Of a DNA stretch of 64,000 nucleotides, positions 28,143 through 37,846 are shown piece after piece. A program made the position numbers and the translations under genes. This DNA is from Nosema muscidifuracis (Eukaryota; Microsporidia; Nosematidae), in the NCBI GenBank assembly GCA_028335825.1, contig JAIOKI010000019.1, forward strand, positions 1 through 64,000. Direction: 5' to 3'. Position 1 is the stretch's first letter; every line of letters begins with the position of its first letter. The notes under the pieces were generated by a model that had not been told where the DNA came from, made no database searches, and saw nothing but the letters and a program-made list of their open reading frames with translations.

Positions 28143-29759
28143 TCACCTACTTTTCTTAATTAAAAAATAATCTATTTTGCTTATTCTTTTCCTTTCTTTT
28201 TTTTCTTGCTCATTTAAACAATAATTTACATGACTTTCAAACATAAAATCATCTTTATGTATAAACTCTTTCTCACATATTATACACTTTTTGAAATTGT
28301 AAACTGTCTCATCTACTTTAAGTACATTTATACTATCCATCTTAATAAGATCACTACAAGATATTCCAAATTGTCTAATATCAAATGGAATATTAAAGAA
28401 AACATCTTTAGAGTCATTTTTAATAAATACTCTACTCTGAATAAGTAAATCCATACACTCATTGAACAAATCTACACTACTATTGATTAATTTAATCAAC
28501 TTCTTTTGTTTTGTTCTGCTACTAAATGTACTTATTTTATAATTTACTGTTATTTTATTACACTTTGTATTACAACAAACTAATTTATCACTAATACTAT
28601 TAGAAAGATACCATAATACACCACACAAATCATAAAAATTAGAGGTAGGTCTAAAACTCATGTTCATACCCACTGACTGAGTAGGTTTTCTATTACATTT
28701 TGTACTATCAAAATATGATAATCCATATGATAAATTAAATAAATTCATAAAAGTTTTATACGGTAATGTAAGAAATAACAAATGAAGATTATTTCTAAGA
28801 TCCTTTATATATTTTATATTATATGACTTAAGAAGCATTTCTTTAGTAGCTTTTCCTATTCCATTAATCTTATCTGTCTCTAATTCGAATAAATAAGAAT
28901 CAAAATTTTTTTCTATAACAAATACTCCATTAGGTTTATTAACTCCACAGGCGTACTTACTAAGCCCTCGTGTTACTGATATACCACTGCTTACTGTAAG
29001 ACCTGTAGACTGGAATACAAGACTTCTAATATATTCTATAAGAATCTTTATATTATGAAAATTGAATGATAAATCTGATTCCGTGTTTATAATATCACTC
29101 TCACTAATCATCTTCTTAAAAGCTTTCTCAAACTTTTCCTTGTCAAAAGCTAAACATGCTTCATCTATTCCATATGTTTCGATATCCTTATCAAACATTG
29201 ATAACACACTCATTACACGTTCACTGTAATGATTATATTTAGCAAAATCACATTTTACAATTTTAAGTGTAGGACACAGTTGTTTCCCAATGTACCCAGG
29301 CATTCCTGCCTTTACACCATATTTTCTAGCTACATAATTAGATGTAGTAAGCATATTCATATTACCAACAGCAAGTGGTATTGTTTTATACTCAGGATGT
29401 TTTAGAGATTCTGCACTAGCGTAGAATGAATCTATATCTACATGACAATAAATTATTAAAGGATTAACATTAAATAAGGCTGGATAAAAAACTTGAAATT
29501 CTTTTTCTAATTTCTTCAAATGAATCTTAGACATTTCTATTTCTGATTCAGAAATATTAACAAGCTTATTCTTAATATTAAATGACTTATCACGAACTTT
29601 GTACAACTTGGTATCTTGGTTTTCACAAAACTTATCATCAAGAAGTGCTATTCCTACATTTTTTATATCAACACTGTCTAGAATATTTGTGTCTTGAATT
29701 TTTTTTTCTTGTTTTATTCCTTCTGAATATTCATTATCATTTATGCACTTATTTAACAT
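28143..29759 (-). CDS. POLK: Y-family DNA polymerase kappa
   Basis: Translesion DNA polymerase of the DinB/kappa branch. The polymerase core has YCHVDIDSFYASAE (metal-binding D108 and neighbours), NYVARKYGVKAGMPGYIGKQ, KYNHYSERVM and YGIDEACLAF (D199, E200), then a TGLTVSSGISVTRGLSKYAC block and NKPNGVFVI. A long N-terminal part before the catalytic core with LKKLEKEFQ resembles the N-clasp of Pol kappa. Near the C-terminus C492-x2-C495...H510-x3-C514 form a UBZ-type ubiquitin-binding finger, also a kappa feature. The length of 538 is somewhat reduced. AACCC lies 7-9 bp upstream of the ATG. Catalytic acidic residues are all present. Confidence 0.92.
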   Translation of the reverse strand: MLNKCINDNEYSEGIKQEKKIQDTNILDSVDIKNVGIALLDDKFCENQDTKLYKVRDKSFNIKNKLVNISESEIEMSKIHLKKLEKEFQVFYPALFNVNPLIIYCHVDIDSFYASAESLKHPEYKTIPLAVGNMNMLTTSNYVARKYGVKAGMPGYIGKQLCPTLKIVKCDFAKYNHYSERVMSVLSMFDKDIETYGIDEACLAFDKEKFEKAFKKMISESDIINTESDLSFNFHNIKILIEYIRSLVFQSTGLTVSSGISVTRGLSKYACGVNKPNGVFVIEKNFDSYLFELETDKINGIGKATKEMLLKSYNIKYIKDLRNNLHLLFLTLPYKTFMNLFNLSYGLSYFDSTKCNRKPTQSVGMNMSFRPTSNFYDLCGVLWYLSNSISDKLVCCNTKCNKITVNYKISTFSSRTKQKKLIKLINSSVDLFNECMDLLIQSRVFIKNDSKDVFFNIPFDIRQFGISCSDLIKMDSINVLKVDETVYNFKKCIICEKEFIHKDDFMFESHVNYCLNEQEKKERKRISKIDYFLIKKSR

Positions 29760-30371
29760 TTAAAGGGTTATGCATAAACTAATAAATTTAATCTTACTAT
29801 TTTTATTTTTTTGAATTATAAATTATTCATGAGATTACAAAATTTTTCAAAATATTTAATTTAAATCTAAAAATGATAATTTGATCAATATTATCAATTT
29901 TGGAATATTGAATTAATAATATACTAAAATTGTAATACATGATTATTGATTAAAATCAGGGGAAATATTAGATTATATTGAGGAGTCATACAACCTGAAG
30001 TATTGAAGAACATACAAGAATGTTAGCTTACAGATTCTGATGAATCAAAATTATGAAAAATACAAGAAAAGAATATTTTATGGTAGAAGCTTCTTAAAAG
30101 CTTTAAGTAAATAATTGTTACAATTTAAAAGTTATAAGTGAAAGAAAAATACTTAAATATCTATTTATTATGATAAAATATGGTTTAGAATTTACTATTC
30201 ATTGCATTTTTAAATAAAAAACACTTTTATATACATAAATGCAAGCTCTAGAAAAAAACAGTTTAACTTTACATATATTAGAATTATATATAATTAAAAA
30301 TCATTATATATAAGTAAATTGGTTACTTTGTATCAAAGGAACCTTTTTTAAATTATTATTATAAATTTAGT
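29760..30371. other. Spacer upstream of the RNA-gene cluster, no recognisable gene
   Basis: AT-rich with a few less AT-rich patches (about 29960-30110) that could be eroded coding sequence. I see nothing identifiable. Confidence 0.4.
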
Positions 30372-30683
30372 AAGACTTTTAAAGCTATGAAGTCATATAT
30401 TAACAATTTAAGTTGAATCAGTTCATTTAATCTTCTTTGTATATTTTCATAATTTCAATTTTTATTTTAAATTCCTTCATTGAAAAGAGAAAATCTGAAA
30501 TTTAACAAAATATCACTAGTAGATTAATAACAACTATAATGTTACCAGTATAATTAATAAGACAATATGTGACTAATGTATTAATATTAGCAAATATAAT
30601 ATGTTATATGCTAAGATCAATATTTCTTAGAAATATTTAATTTTTAATTTGTTGTATAAAACAAACAAAGTATCTTCAAAAAC

Positions 30684-30710
30684 TATATAAACGATTTCAC
30701 CCCTACCCCT
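30684..30710 (+). promoter_or_regulatory. TATA-like box and CCC motif before the structured RNA, copy 1
   Basis: CTATATAAACG and TTCACCCCTACCCCT lie about 25 bp apart, directly before the proposed RNA start. Both are kept in copy 2 with one change (ATATAAGCG). CCC is the start-site signal of protein genes in this genome, and no ORF follows. Confidence 0.6.
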
Positions 30711-31064
30711 ATGTCTATTTCAATAATTCTTTTGATTAAGAAGATATAGACATTAGGAACTACCTGCATGCTTACATGGATTGGCGCATACAGAAGTAAG
30801 AACAGGTGTATGTTGCAATCTTATATAAAGAATAATGTGATAAGATTGTGGTCCCGAATTATAAATCACATCTTGTTCAATTTCTGATAATAAATAGATA
30901 GATCTGTGATACAGGATGTAGAGGAAAGATTCGTGGATGCAACTTGACTGATACTTATGTCTTTAATAAGTGGATTCAGTTAAGTAAAATCTGTGTAAGG
31001 TCAATATACTGTTAAACAGTTTGAAATCCGTGATGAAAAAGATGATCGGATTAGCAGGTAGTTC
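30711..31064 (+). ncRNA. Structured non-coding RNA of unknown identity, copy 1
   Basis: No ORF, yet strongly structured. A leader hairpin GTCTAT/ATAGAC (30713-30718 with 30746-30751) is followed by a core closed by a perfect 11-bp terminal helix, GAACTACCTGC (30757-30767) with GCAGGTAGTTC (31054-31064). Inside: a 9-bp perfect hairpin CAATCTTAT/ATAAGATTG (30816-30824, 30840-30848); a domain TCCCGAAT/ATTCG(T)GGA (30852-30859, 30929-30937) enclosing ACATC/GATGT; a long hairpin CTTGACTGA/TCAGTTAAG plus TACTTAT/ATAAGTG (30943-30984); and AATCCG/CGGATT (31025-31030, 31047-31052). The core is 308 nt. RNase P or MRP RNA is a possible identity (GAGGAAAGATTCG is CR-I-like), but the local pairings compete with the P4 helix that would require, so I leave it unnamed. 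Confidence 0.8.
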
Positions 31065-31140
31065 AATGAGAAGATGGTGTTATTATGGTAGATTGTTTGG
31101 AATGATAGTATTAAATAGACCTGTTAGATTGCAATGTAGT

Positions 31141-32640
31141 AGAAAAAAGTAAAATTAACTAAAGATTTTAATAAGATAAAAGTCAATACTATAACTAGCT
31201 GGTTGAATTCGATAAGATGTCTTATATATGACTGTTATAAGTAGGAATACGCTATAGATGATGAAAAGTATTATATGATTGAAGAAACATGAGTATTTAA
31301 TTTTCTTTATAATTACTTAAATGAAATATGTCAATTTATTAACTTAGAATAACTAGCAGGTCTAATTAAATTAAATATTTAAAGTATATTTTTTTGGTCT
31401 AAATGTTTTCTTGATTATTAAAAATGCCTATAGTATTTAGTCGATATTCATTAGTTTAAATTTCAGTTCTCACTGATAAACTTAAATGATGCTTGTTCTA
31501 TAATGACTAAGATTACTTTCTTTGCAAACTAGAAATTTGGCATAACCTTAATAGTCCTACTACTATGAATTTAGTGTCTCCTATAGTAGATCTATAAAAA
31601 ATCATTATTTAAAGGTCTTAGTCCTTAACAATTTACAACGGAAAGCAATTCCCATTTTATAATATAAGAACAGGTAATAAATTAGAACAAATAATAAGCT
31701 TAACATTGGATTATATCATAATTAAAATCTATATATTCTTATTAGAGCATACTTAGATAAATTATTAAAGTTGCTAACATTTCAATCTAAAGCCTCGGTG
31801 AATGCTAAGATCAGTGATTATAAATTGTAATATATGGAGAGAAAGGAAGTGTAAGATGGAAAAAAGTTGAAAGATTAATTATAAGAAATATTGTTAATAA
31901 GTTTTATCAGTAATTTTTATACTAAAAAGATTTTAAATAGCAAATGACTCAGAATATATAATTAGTTATTTGTCTTGCTGTTTGGCTACGACACAAATAT
32001 ATTGTGAATGTCTTGATTTTAAAAAATCATATAGAAAGTAAAGAAATATGATCAATGTAAAAGGAACAAATTTAGTTAAATAGCTAAACTGGACGTAAGA
32101 AATTAATTTGATAGTATAATTTTAATACTAAGCATCATTAAGAAGAATATGATATTAAACTTATCTATTAATAGTGATAATTTATTTTTAAATTTCGCAT
32201 TGATTGGATTACAGAAGTATCATTATAATATTTTCAATCAAAGTGATTAAATTAAATATAGTTTGTAAAAAATATATAAAATAATTGAATATCTTGATAA
32301 ATAAATCAAAGTAACTTTAATTAAGTACTAAAAGTCAAAATTAGGAAAAAATATTTAAATTTTCTAGTAATAAATGATGACTGTAAACAATTTTCTTTCT
32401 CTCTTCTATAAGTAAATATCTAGTCCTCTTATGTATATTAATGCCATATTATGAAAATATACTTATGACTTTAGTCTAAATAAGAATTTATTTCCCTATA
32501 ACATAGTTAAATTTAAATACGTGATGTTTGATGAAGATTTGATTAAATATGATATATTTTATTTTTCAGAGTCAATTAATAAAAGACTAATGAACTAAAA
32601 ATATTATCTAGTATATGTTTTAATTTTATTATTTATATAA
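31141..32640. other. Gene-free spacer within the RNA cluster
   Basis: No ORF of note and no tandem repeat. Composition is less extreme than the other spacers, so eroded elements or further RNA genes may hide here, but I can support none. Confidence 0.4.
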
Positions 32641-32672
32641 AATTTATCTTAAAATTATTTCTTATAAAAATC

Positions 32673-32717
32673 CTTCGAGAAGAAGGATATAATTTAATAA
32701 TATCCTTCTTCTCGAAG
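32673..32717. other. Perfect 18-bp stem-loop
   Basis: CTTCGAGAAGAAGGATAT at 32673-32690 and its exact complement at 32700-32717, with the 9-nt loop AATTTAATA. It is the most GC-balanced short element nearby. It lies about 60 bp beyond the end of a doubtful minus-strand frame (32780-33052) and could be an RNA hairpin, a 3'-end signal or a small inverted insertion. Confidence 0.85.
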
Positions 32718-32779
32718 CAAAGGCAATATCCAAATATTGATTTAACTAAACTATAGGTTAAATTGTAATTCTTTCTTTT

Positions 32780-33052
32780 TTAGGAAAATTTTATGATTTC
32801 TGTTGGACTAATATTTATACTAGTCTCAGCTATTTCTAATTTTCGTTTATCTTTTAATTCCCAGATTATATTTTTATGCCTTAAAATTACACCCTTTTCT
32901 AAATGCTTATTTACATCTTTAAATTCAATGCATTTAGAAGTTTTTTTTATTTTCAGGATTGAATTAAAAGATAATTCATTCTTGATTCTATGTCTTATAA
33001 ATTCTCTGGAAACCAACTTTTCTTGGTTAGAATTGTCCTTTTTACTCTCTTA
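32780..33052 (-). pseudogene. Possible remnant reading frame without ATG
   Basis: The minus strand is open for about 90 codons and its product is protein-like and charged (KNELSFNSILKIKKTSK, GVILRHKNIIWELKDKRKLE, SINISPTEIIKF). It has no ATG at its start, only a TTG, and no CCC motif. The opposite strand frame at the same place is hydrophobic and looks like its shadow. It could be a decayed gene or element fragment; no family is recognised. Confidence 0.35.
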
Positions 33053-33591
33053 AGAAATATCAGTCTGATAATTTATTTTATAATAAATTACTTCAGATTT
33101 CTTATTTTATAAATTATTTATCTTAAAATCATTTTTTGAGTCAATTGATTTTCCAAAATGATAAAAGATTTTGATAATTATAAGATCTTTCATTCACTCT
33201 GTAAAAATTGGAAATAATTATTTAATTTTTATTTTGCTTCTAAACGACAATTTAAATTATTTGATTAATTACTAAATTTAAATAAAAAATTAATCTGATT
33301 ATAAATGATTATCAATCTAAGATATCATTGAAATGATCTATATATGGTTCTTATAACTCATATATTATATTAGTAATAGAGCCTAAGTGAAAACTCACTA
33401 ATATTATCAAGTTGACATTACTTAATCAATATTTGTAATTTATAAATACAGACTATCAAGTTATTGAAAATATAATTGGTGATATTTTTAGTTGATAAAT
33501 ATTTCTAATTTTATTAATTAAATTTTAAGATACTTAATAATTATTGATATTATTGTAAAATAGGATTATTATTGAACTTATTTTTCAGTTA

Positions 33592-33702
33592 CGGCCATAT
33601 CTACTGTAAAGCACCGGAACTCGTCAGCTCTCCGAAGTTAAGCCAGTAAGAGCCTAGTTAGTACTAAGATGGGAGACCGCTTGGAAAAGCTGGGTGCTGT
33701 AA
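33592..33702 (+). rRNA. 5S ribosomal RNA
   Basis: Sequence starts ACGGCCATATCTACTG and ends GGGTGCTGTA. The internal RNA polymerase III control region is clear: AAGTTAAGCCAGTAAGAGC (box A) and GATGGGAGACCGC (box C). A T-run (33704-33709) right after the gene is a Pol III terminator. Length about 111-113 nt. It stands away from the SSU-LSU unit and is flanked by the two copies of the unidentified RNA. Confidence 0.97.
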
Positions 33703-33703
33703 T

Positions 33704-33709
33704 TTTTTA
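33704..33709 (+). terminator. Pol III T-run terminator of 5S rRNA
   Basis: TTTTTT directly downstream of the mature 3' end of 5S. Confidence 0.8.
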
Positions 33710-34086
33710 TAAATTATAAACTAATGAGAAAGGACTTTATTTTTAGATTGAGTTATATTTTTTTCAATATTGTTGTTTTTCATTCAGCATATAATAAATT
33801 ATATTATCGATCGTAGTCATGAGTATAGAGATTTTCATTTTTTAGTTTTATATCTTTATTATATAATTATGCTAAGTATATACGATAACAAATTTTATCT
33901 AAGATAAAAAGATCATGTGTCTACTTCATTGATAAGTGAAATAATTTTTTTTTTGATTTGAGAAAAGAATTCTGAATATTAGAATAAAAAAAGAAAATTA
34001 ATTTGAATATAATATTAATAAAGATTAATCATTAAACTAAGACTTTAAAAAGTCATGCAAGTTTACTCAATAGTGAAAAGTTTTAT

Positions 34087-34890
34087 AAGATTTTTAAAGC
34101 TATGAAGTCATATATTAACTAGTTAAGTTGAATCAGATCATTTAATCTTCTTTGTGTATTTTCATAATTTCAATTTTTATTTTAAATTCCTTCATTGAGA
34201 GGAGAAAACCTGAAATTTAACAAAATATCACTGGTAGATTAATAACAACCATAATTTTACCAGTATAATTAATAAGACAATATATGTCTAATGTATTAAT
34301 ATTAGCAAATATAATATGTTATATGCTAAGATCAATATTTCTTAGAAATATTTAATTTTTAATTTGTTGTATAAAACAAACAAAGTATCTTCAAAAACTA
34401 TATAAGCGATTTCACCCCTACCCCTATGTCTATTTCAATAATTCTTTTGATTAAGAAGATATAGACATTAGGAACTACCTGCATGCTTACATGGATTGGC
34501 GCATACAGAAGTAAGAACAGGTGTATGTTGCAATCTTATATAAAGAATAATGTGATAAGATTGTGGTCCCGAATTATAAATCACATCTTGTTCAATTTCT
34601 GATAATAAATAGATAGATCTGTGATACAGGATGTAGAGGAAAGATTCGTGGATGCAACTTGACTGATACTTATGTCCTATAATAAGTAGACTCAGTTAAG
34701 TAAAATCTGTGTGAGGTCAATATACTGTTAAACAGTTTGAAATCCGTGATGAAAAAGATGATCGGATTAGCAGGTAGTTCAATAGGTGGATGTTTTTGAG
34801 GGTGTTGAGTATGGTAGATTGTTTAGAATGGTATGGATAAAGATATTGTTAAATGATAATGTTAAATAGGCCTGTTGGATTGCAATTTAT
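34087..34890 (+). repeat. Large direct duplication, copy 2
   Basis: Partner of 30372-31140, same orientation, starting within TTTTTAAAGCTATGAAGTCA. Divergence rises sharply just past the RNA 3' helix. Confidence 0.92.
34426..34780 (+). ncRNA. Structured non-coding RNA of unknown identity, copy 2
   Basis: Same RNA as at 30711-31064. The terminal helix is at 34472-34482 and 34770-34780 (core 309 nt), unchanged. Only a handful of differences lie in the core, nearly all in the long hairpin: its apical loop is altered by substitutions and one inserted base, and ATAAGTG becomes ATAAGTA, turning a T-G wobble pair into T-A. The GAT bulge becomes GAC. Changes that spare or improve pairing argue that both copies make functional RNA. 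The CCC motif and TATA-like box are also kept. Confidence 0.8.
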
Positions 34891-35959
34891 TGAAGAGATC
34901 TAGATCTTAAAAGCTGTGTATAAAGTAAAGCGTAAAAAAATTGTTTGTTATTTTTGGTACATGAAGAAGAATTTTTTTTGTTTTTTAAATCGGCATACGA
35001 TTGACCTAGTTAATTGATATTTTAAGAGTAATGTTATTGTAGAAGATATGATTTATTTTTTTTATCTTTCAATTTTAATTTATTGAAATTAAGTCCATAC
35101 TCAACCATATATTTTTAAAAAAAAATTAAACTAAATCTAATTATTCAGCTAAGATAATATATATCTCAATAAATATTTTAGAAAGAACTTTCAACTATTT
35201 TTATATGTTTAATCATTTTAATATAAAATCTAGACTTTATTTAACAATTAGCATCTATATATATAAAAAGTTTGAACTTCAAAATTTATTTACTTCTTAA
35301 CTCTAAAAATAATAAAACACTCCCGTTTTAACAACGGAAAAACTTAGTCAATATTTATATATTATCAATAGATATAATGTTTTTAAATTATAAGTTTACT
35401 TCTACTGATATATTAATAACTAAAATATTCTTTATTTAATATATTATCATTCAAAACTATCTAATCTTATTAAAACTTCAAAATTATGTTTTATAGATCC
35501 GTCTATCTAAATATTAATTATTATATGATAGTAAAATATTAAATAAAAATGTCTGAAGATTAATGATCTCAAGTATAAACTATAGACCACCCGATCTTCT
35601 CTAAATATTTCTTTCTGGAATCCATACCATAAATATTTATAATACAACTTAAGAAAGATGAGGGGGTAAAAAAAAATTATTTTTATAGAAAAAGTTTTTT
35701 CTGAAATCTTTAAGAAATTTAGCAACTACTACATTTTACATAATTTATTTTATCATTTAAATGATCTTGTAATTGTGGGGATGGATTTTAAATAAATATT
35801 CTATTATTAACAAGATAGAATATTATATATCAACAGGTAAAGCTTTAAAAACTTACGATACAAATTTAGTTTCTTCTTTTTCATTTCTAATAAATTTTGT
35901 TATTTCTTCAATAATTTCATATTAAAATAAAATTTTTAATTTATAAAAATACTTTTTAT
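34891..35959. other. Gene-free spacer with an orphan CCC site
   Basis: AT-rich, without recognisable genes. On the minus strand ACCCCC at 35662-35667 resembles a start signal, but no ATG-led ORF follows; the frame that covers it at 35507-35725 reads through the motif and looks spurious. A transcript running leftwards would contain AGAGAAGAT...ATCTTC, a possible small hairpin. Confidence 0.4.
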
Positions 35960-37846
35960 TTAGATAACGTTAGTGCAAGAATACAAACTTCTTATAGCAT
36001 CAATAGATTCTATATTAATACAAGTACTTAAATCCTCTGATATTTTACCATTATGTATATCTCTCAACACTCTTCTCATAATTTTACCAGTAGCAGTCTT
36101 AGGAAGCCCTTCCTTACAAACATGAACATCTTTAGGATAAACTAATCTTCCTATTTTACTTCTTAAAGTCTTCTTTACACTTTCCTTAACTTCTTGATCA
36201 GAAATATTAGTCTTTAATACTACGAAAAATACAAGAGCTTGACCAGTAATCTCGTCATCTACAGCTATGACAGCAGTTTCTGCTATATTTTCATCTGTAC
36301 AAGCAGCACTTTCTAGTTCAGCTGTACTTAATCGATGTCCTGATACATTGATAACATCATCAGCCCTACCTCTTATCCAGAATAATCCTTCAGCATCTCT
36401 GTATCCTTCATCACCAGTAAAATAACACCCTTTGTAACAGAAGTATGAAGATTTATACCTCTCTTGATCATTTAATACTCCTCTTGATATGCCTGGCCAT
36501 GATTTTTTAAATACTACTTGACCTAATTCATTATCATCTGCTTCTTTTATATCATCATAGGAAGATCCTTCCTTAACTATCACAGGCTGTATACCAAAGA
36601 AAGGTAATGAAGCACATTCTGGTTTACCCTTTATTGTATTAGGAAGAGGAGCTATCATTATTCCACCTGTCTCAGTCTGCCAATATGTGTCAACTACATG
36701 TAAATTATTAAAAGATTCAGAGAACCATCTGTAAGCTTCTTCGTTAATTGGTTCACCTACTGATCCAAGAAGACGTAAAGAGTTCAAATCAAATTTCTTA
36801 TTAAAAGGATTAATACTAAAATATTTCTTAAGAGTTCTTATAACAGTGGGTGCAGTGTATAACTGTGTAATCCTACAATTCTCTACCAAATTAAATAATC
36901 TGTAATAATCTGGGTATACAGGAGTACCTCCAAATATGACAGTACATGATCCATTAAGTAATGGTCCATACACTGAATAAGTATGACCAGTAATCCACCC
37001 TATATCAGCAGTACAAGCAAATACATCATCACTTCTTAGATCAAAACACACTTTTGCAGTCAAAGAAGCATATACAAGATATCCAGCTGTAGTGTGTATC
37101 ATTCCTTTAGGTTTACCAGTACTACCACTAGTATATAAATAGAACAAAATATCTTCTGAATCTACAGAGACACAGTCAATAAACTTATACTCATTTTTAG
37201 ATATATCTGACCAGTATTTGATATCTACATCAATATTCTTCTTATCAAAATTTTCGTTATTATTAAATAACAATATATCGACTTTATTTTTCTCCAATAC
37301 TTTCTCAACGTTCTCCCAGAAATTTATACTTGATTTCGCACGCTTTGCTTCGTCACAGGTTATTAAAAACTTCGCTTTTGAATCTTCCATACGAAGAAGT
37401 ACACTGTTGGAACTAAACCCTCCAAATATAACATTATGAATAAGTCCTAACCTAGCACAAGCCAATATACTGAATACAGCTTCAGGACACATAGCCATAT
37501 AAACAGCTACACAGTCTCCTTTCCTTAATCCTTTATCTTTCAGTACCCCTGATATTTTACAAATGTACTCCAAACATTCTTTGTATGTATACTTAACTAT
37601 ATTATTTTCATTATCTGTATATATTATAGCTACCTTCTCAGGGTTCTTCTCTACATGTCTATCTATACAGTTATAACAGGCATTCAGCTTGCCATCCTTA
37701 TACCATACAGAAGATTCAAATTTTGAGTTGAACACCTCAGTAAACTCTTTATCCCATGTTAACAGAGTACGTCCTTTATCTCCCCAGTATTTTGCAGTAT
37801 CCATTATAGATTCTTCATATTCTTCTTTATACTTGCTAAAGTTCAT
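35960..37846 (-). CDS. ACS1: Acetyl-CoA synthetase
   Basis: AMP-forming acetate:CoA ligase, which makes acetyl-CoA from acetate, ATP and CoA. The N-terminal part has WGDKGRTLLTWDKEF and NACYNCIDRHVEKNPEKVAI (LN-x-x-x-NC-x-DRH in the family). The P-loop-like motif is YTSGSTGKPKG; WQTETGGIMIAPLP follows; YFTGDEGYRDAEGLFWIRGR and DDVINVSGHRLSTAELESA mark the hinge; and PKTATGKIMRRVLR near the C-terminus contains the catalytic, acetylation-regulated lysine (K588). The length of 628 is normal. AGCCC precedes the ATG. All catalytic motifs are intact. In an organism without a Krebs cycle it probably feeds lipid synthesis or protein acetylation. Confidence 0.97.
   Translation of the reverse strand: MNFSKYKEEYEESIMDTAKYWGDKGRTLLTWDKEFTEVFNSKFESSVWYKDGKLNACYNCIDRHVEKNPEKVAIIYTDNENNIVKYTYKECLEYICKISGVLKDKGLRKGDCVAVYMAMCPEAVFSILACARLGLIHNVIFGGFSSNSVLLRMEDSKAKFLITCDEAKRAKSSINFWENVEKVLEKNKVDILLFNNNENFDKKNIDVDIKYWSDISKNEYKFIDCVSVDSEDILFYLYTSGSTGKPKGMIHTTAGYLVYASLTAKVCFDLRSDDVFACTADIGWITGHTYSVYGPLLNGSCTVIFGGTPVYPDYYRLFNLVENCRITQLYTAPTVIRTLKKYFSINPFNKKFDLNSLRLLGSVGEPINEEAYRWFSESFNNLHVVDTYWQTETGGIMIAPLPNTIKGKPECASLPFFGIQPVIVKEGSSYDDIKEADDNELGQVVFKKSWPGISRGVLNDQERYKSSYFCYKGCYFTGDEGYRDAEGLFWIRGRADDVINVSGHRLSTAELESAACTDENIAETAVIAVDDEITGQALVFFVVLKTNISDQEVKESVKKTLRSKIGRLVYPKDVHVCKEGLPKTATGKIMRRVLRDIHNGKISEDLSTCINIESIDAIRSLYSCTNVI

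Larger units (their letters stand above)
30372..31140 (+). repeat. Large direct duplication, copy 1 (RNA gene with its upstream region)
   Basis: About 390 bp upstream of the structured RNA plus the RNA itself are nearly identical to 34087-34890 in the same orientation. After the RNA the match continues only in patches (TATGGTAGATTGTTT, CCTGTTGGATTGCAAT-like). About a dozen base changes lie in the upstream part. Confidence 0.92.

Noticed and set aside
29820-29942. 40-codon minus-strand frame about 20 bp after a CCCC
   Set aside because: Too short and AT-driven; the distance to the motif is larger than at real genes here.
30928-31052. RNase P/MRP identity from a P4-like pairing GATTCG with CGGATT
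   Set aside because: Both strands have better local partners (TCCCGAAT and AATCCG), and the distance between the closing helix and the CR-I-like motif is too long. Kept only as a possibility.
31785-31835. U2 snRNA-like string (CCTCGG...GCTAAGATCA)
   Set aside because: The branch-point recognition sequence is absent, and GCTAAGATCA also occurs by chance upstream of the duplicated RNA.
32793-33053. 86-codon plus-strand frame
   Set aside because: Hydrophobic mirror of the more protein-like minus-strand frame; no start signal.
35507-35725. 72-codon minus-strand frame
   Set aside because: Low-complexity and AT-driven; reads through a CCC motif; no homology recognised.
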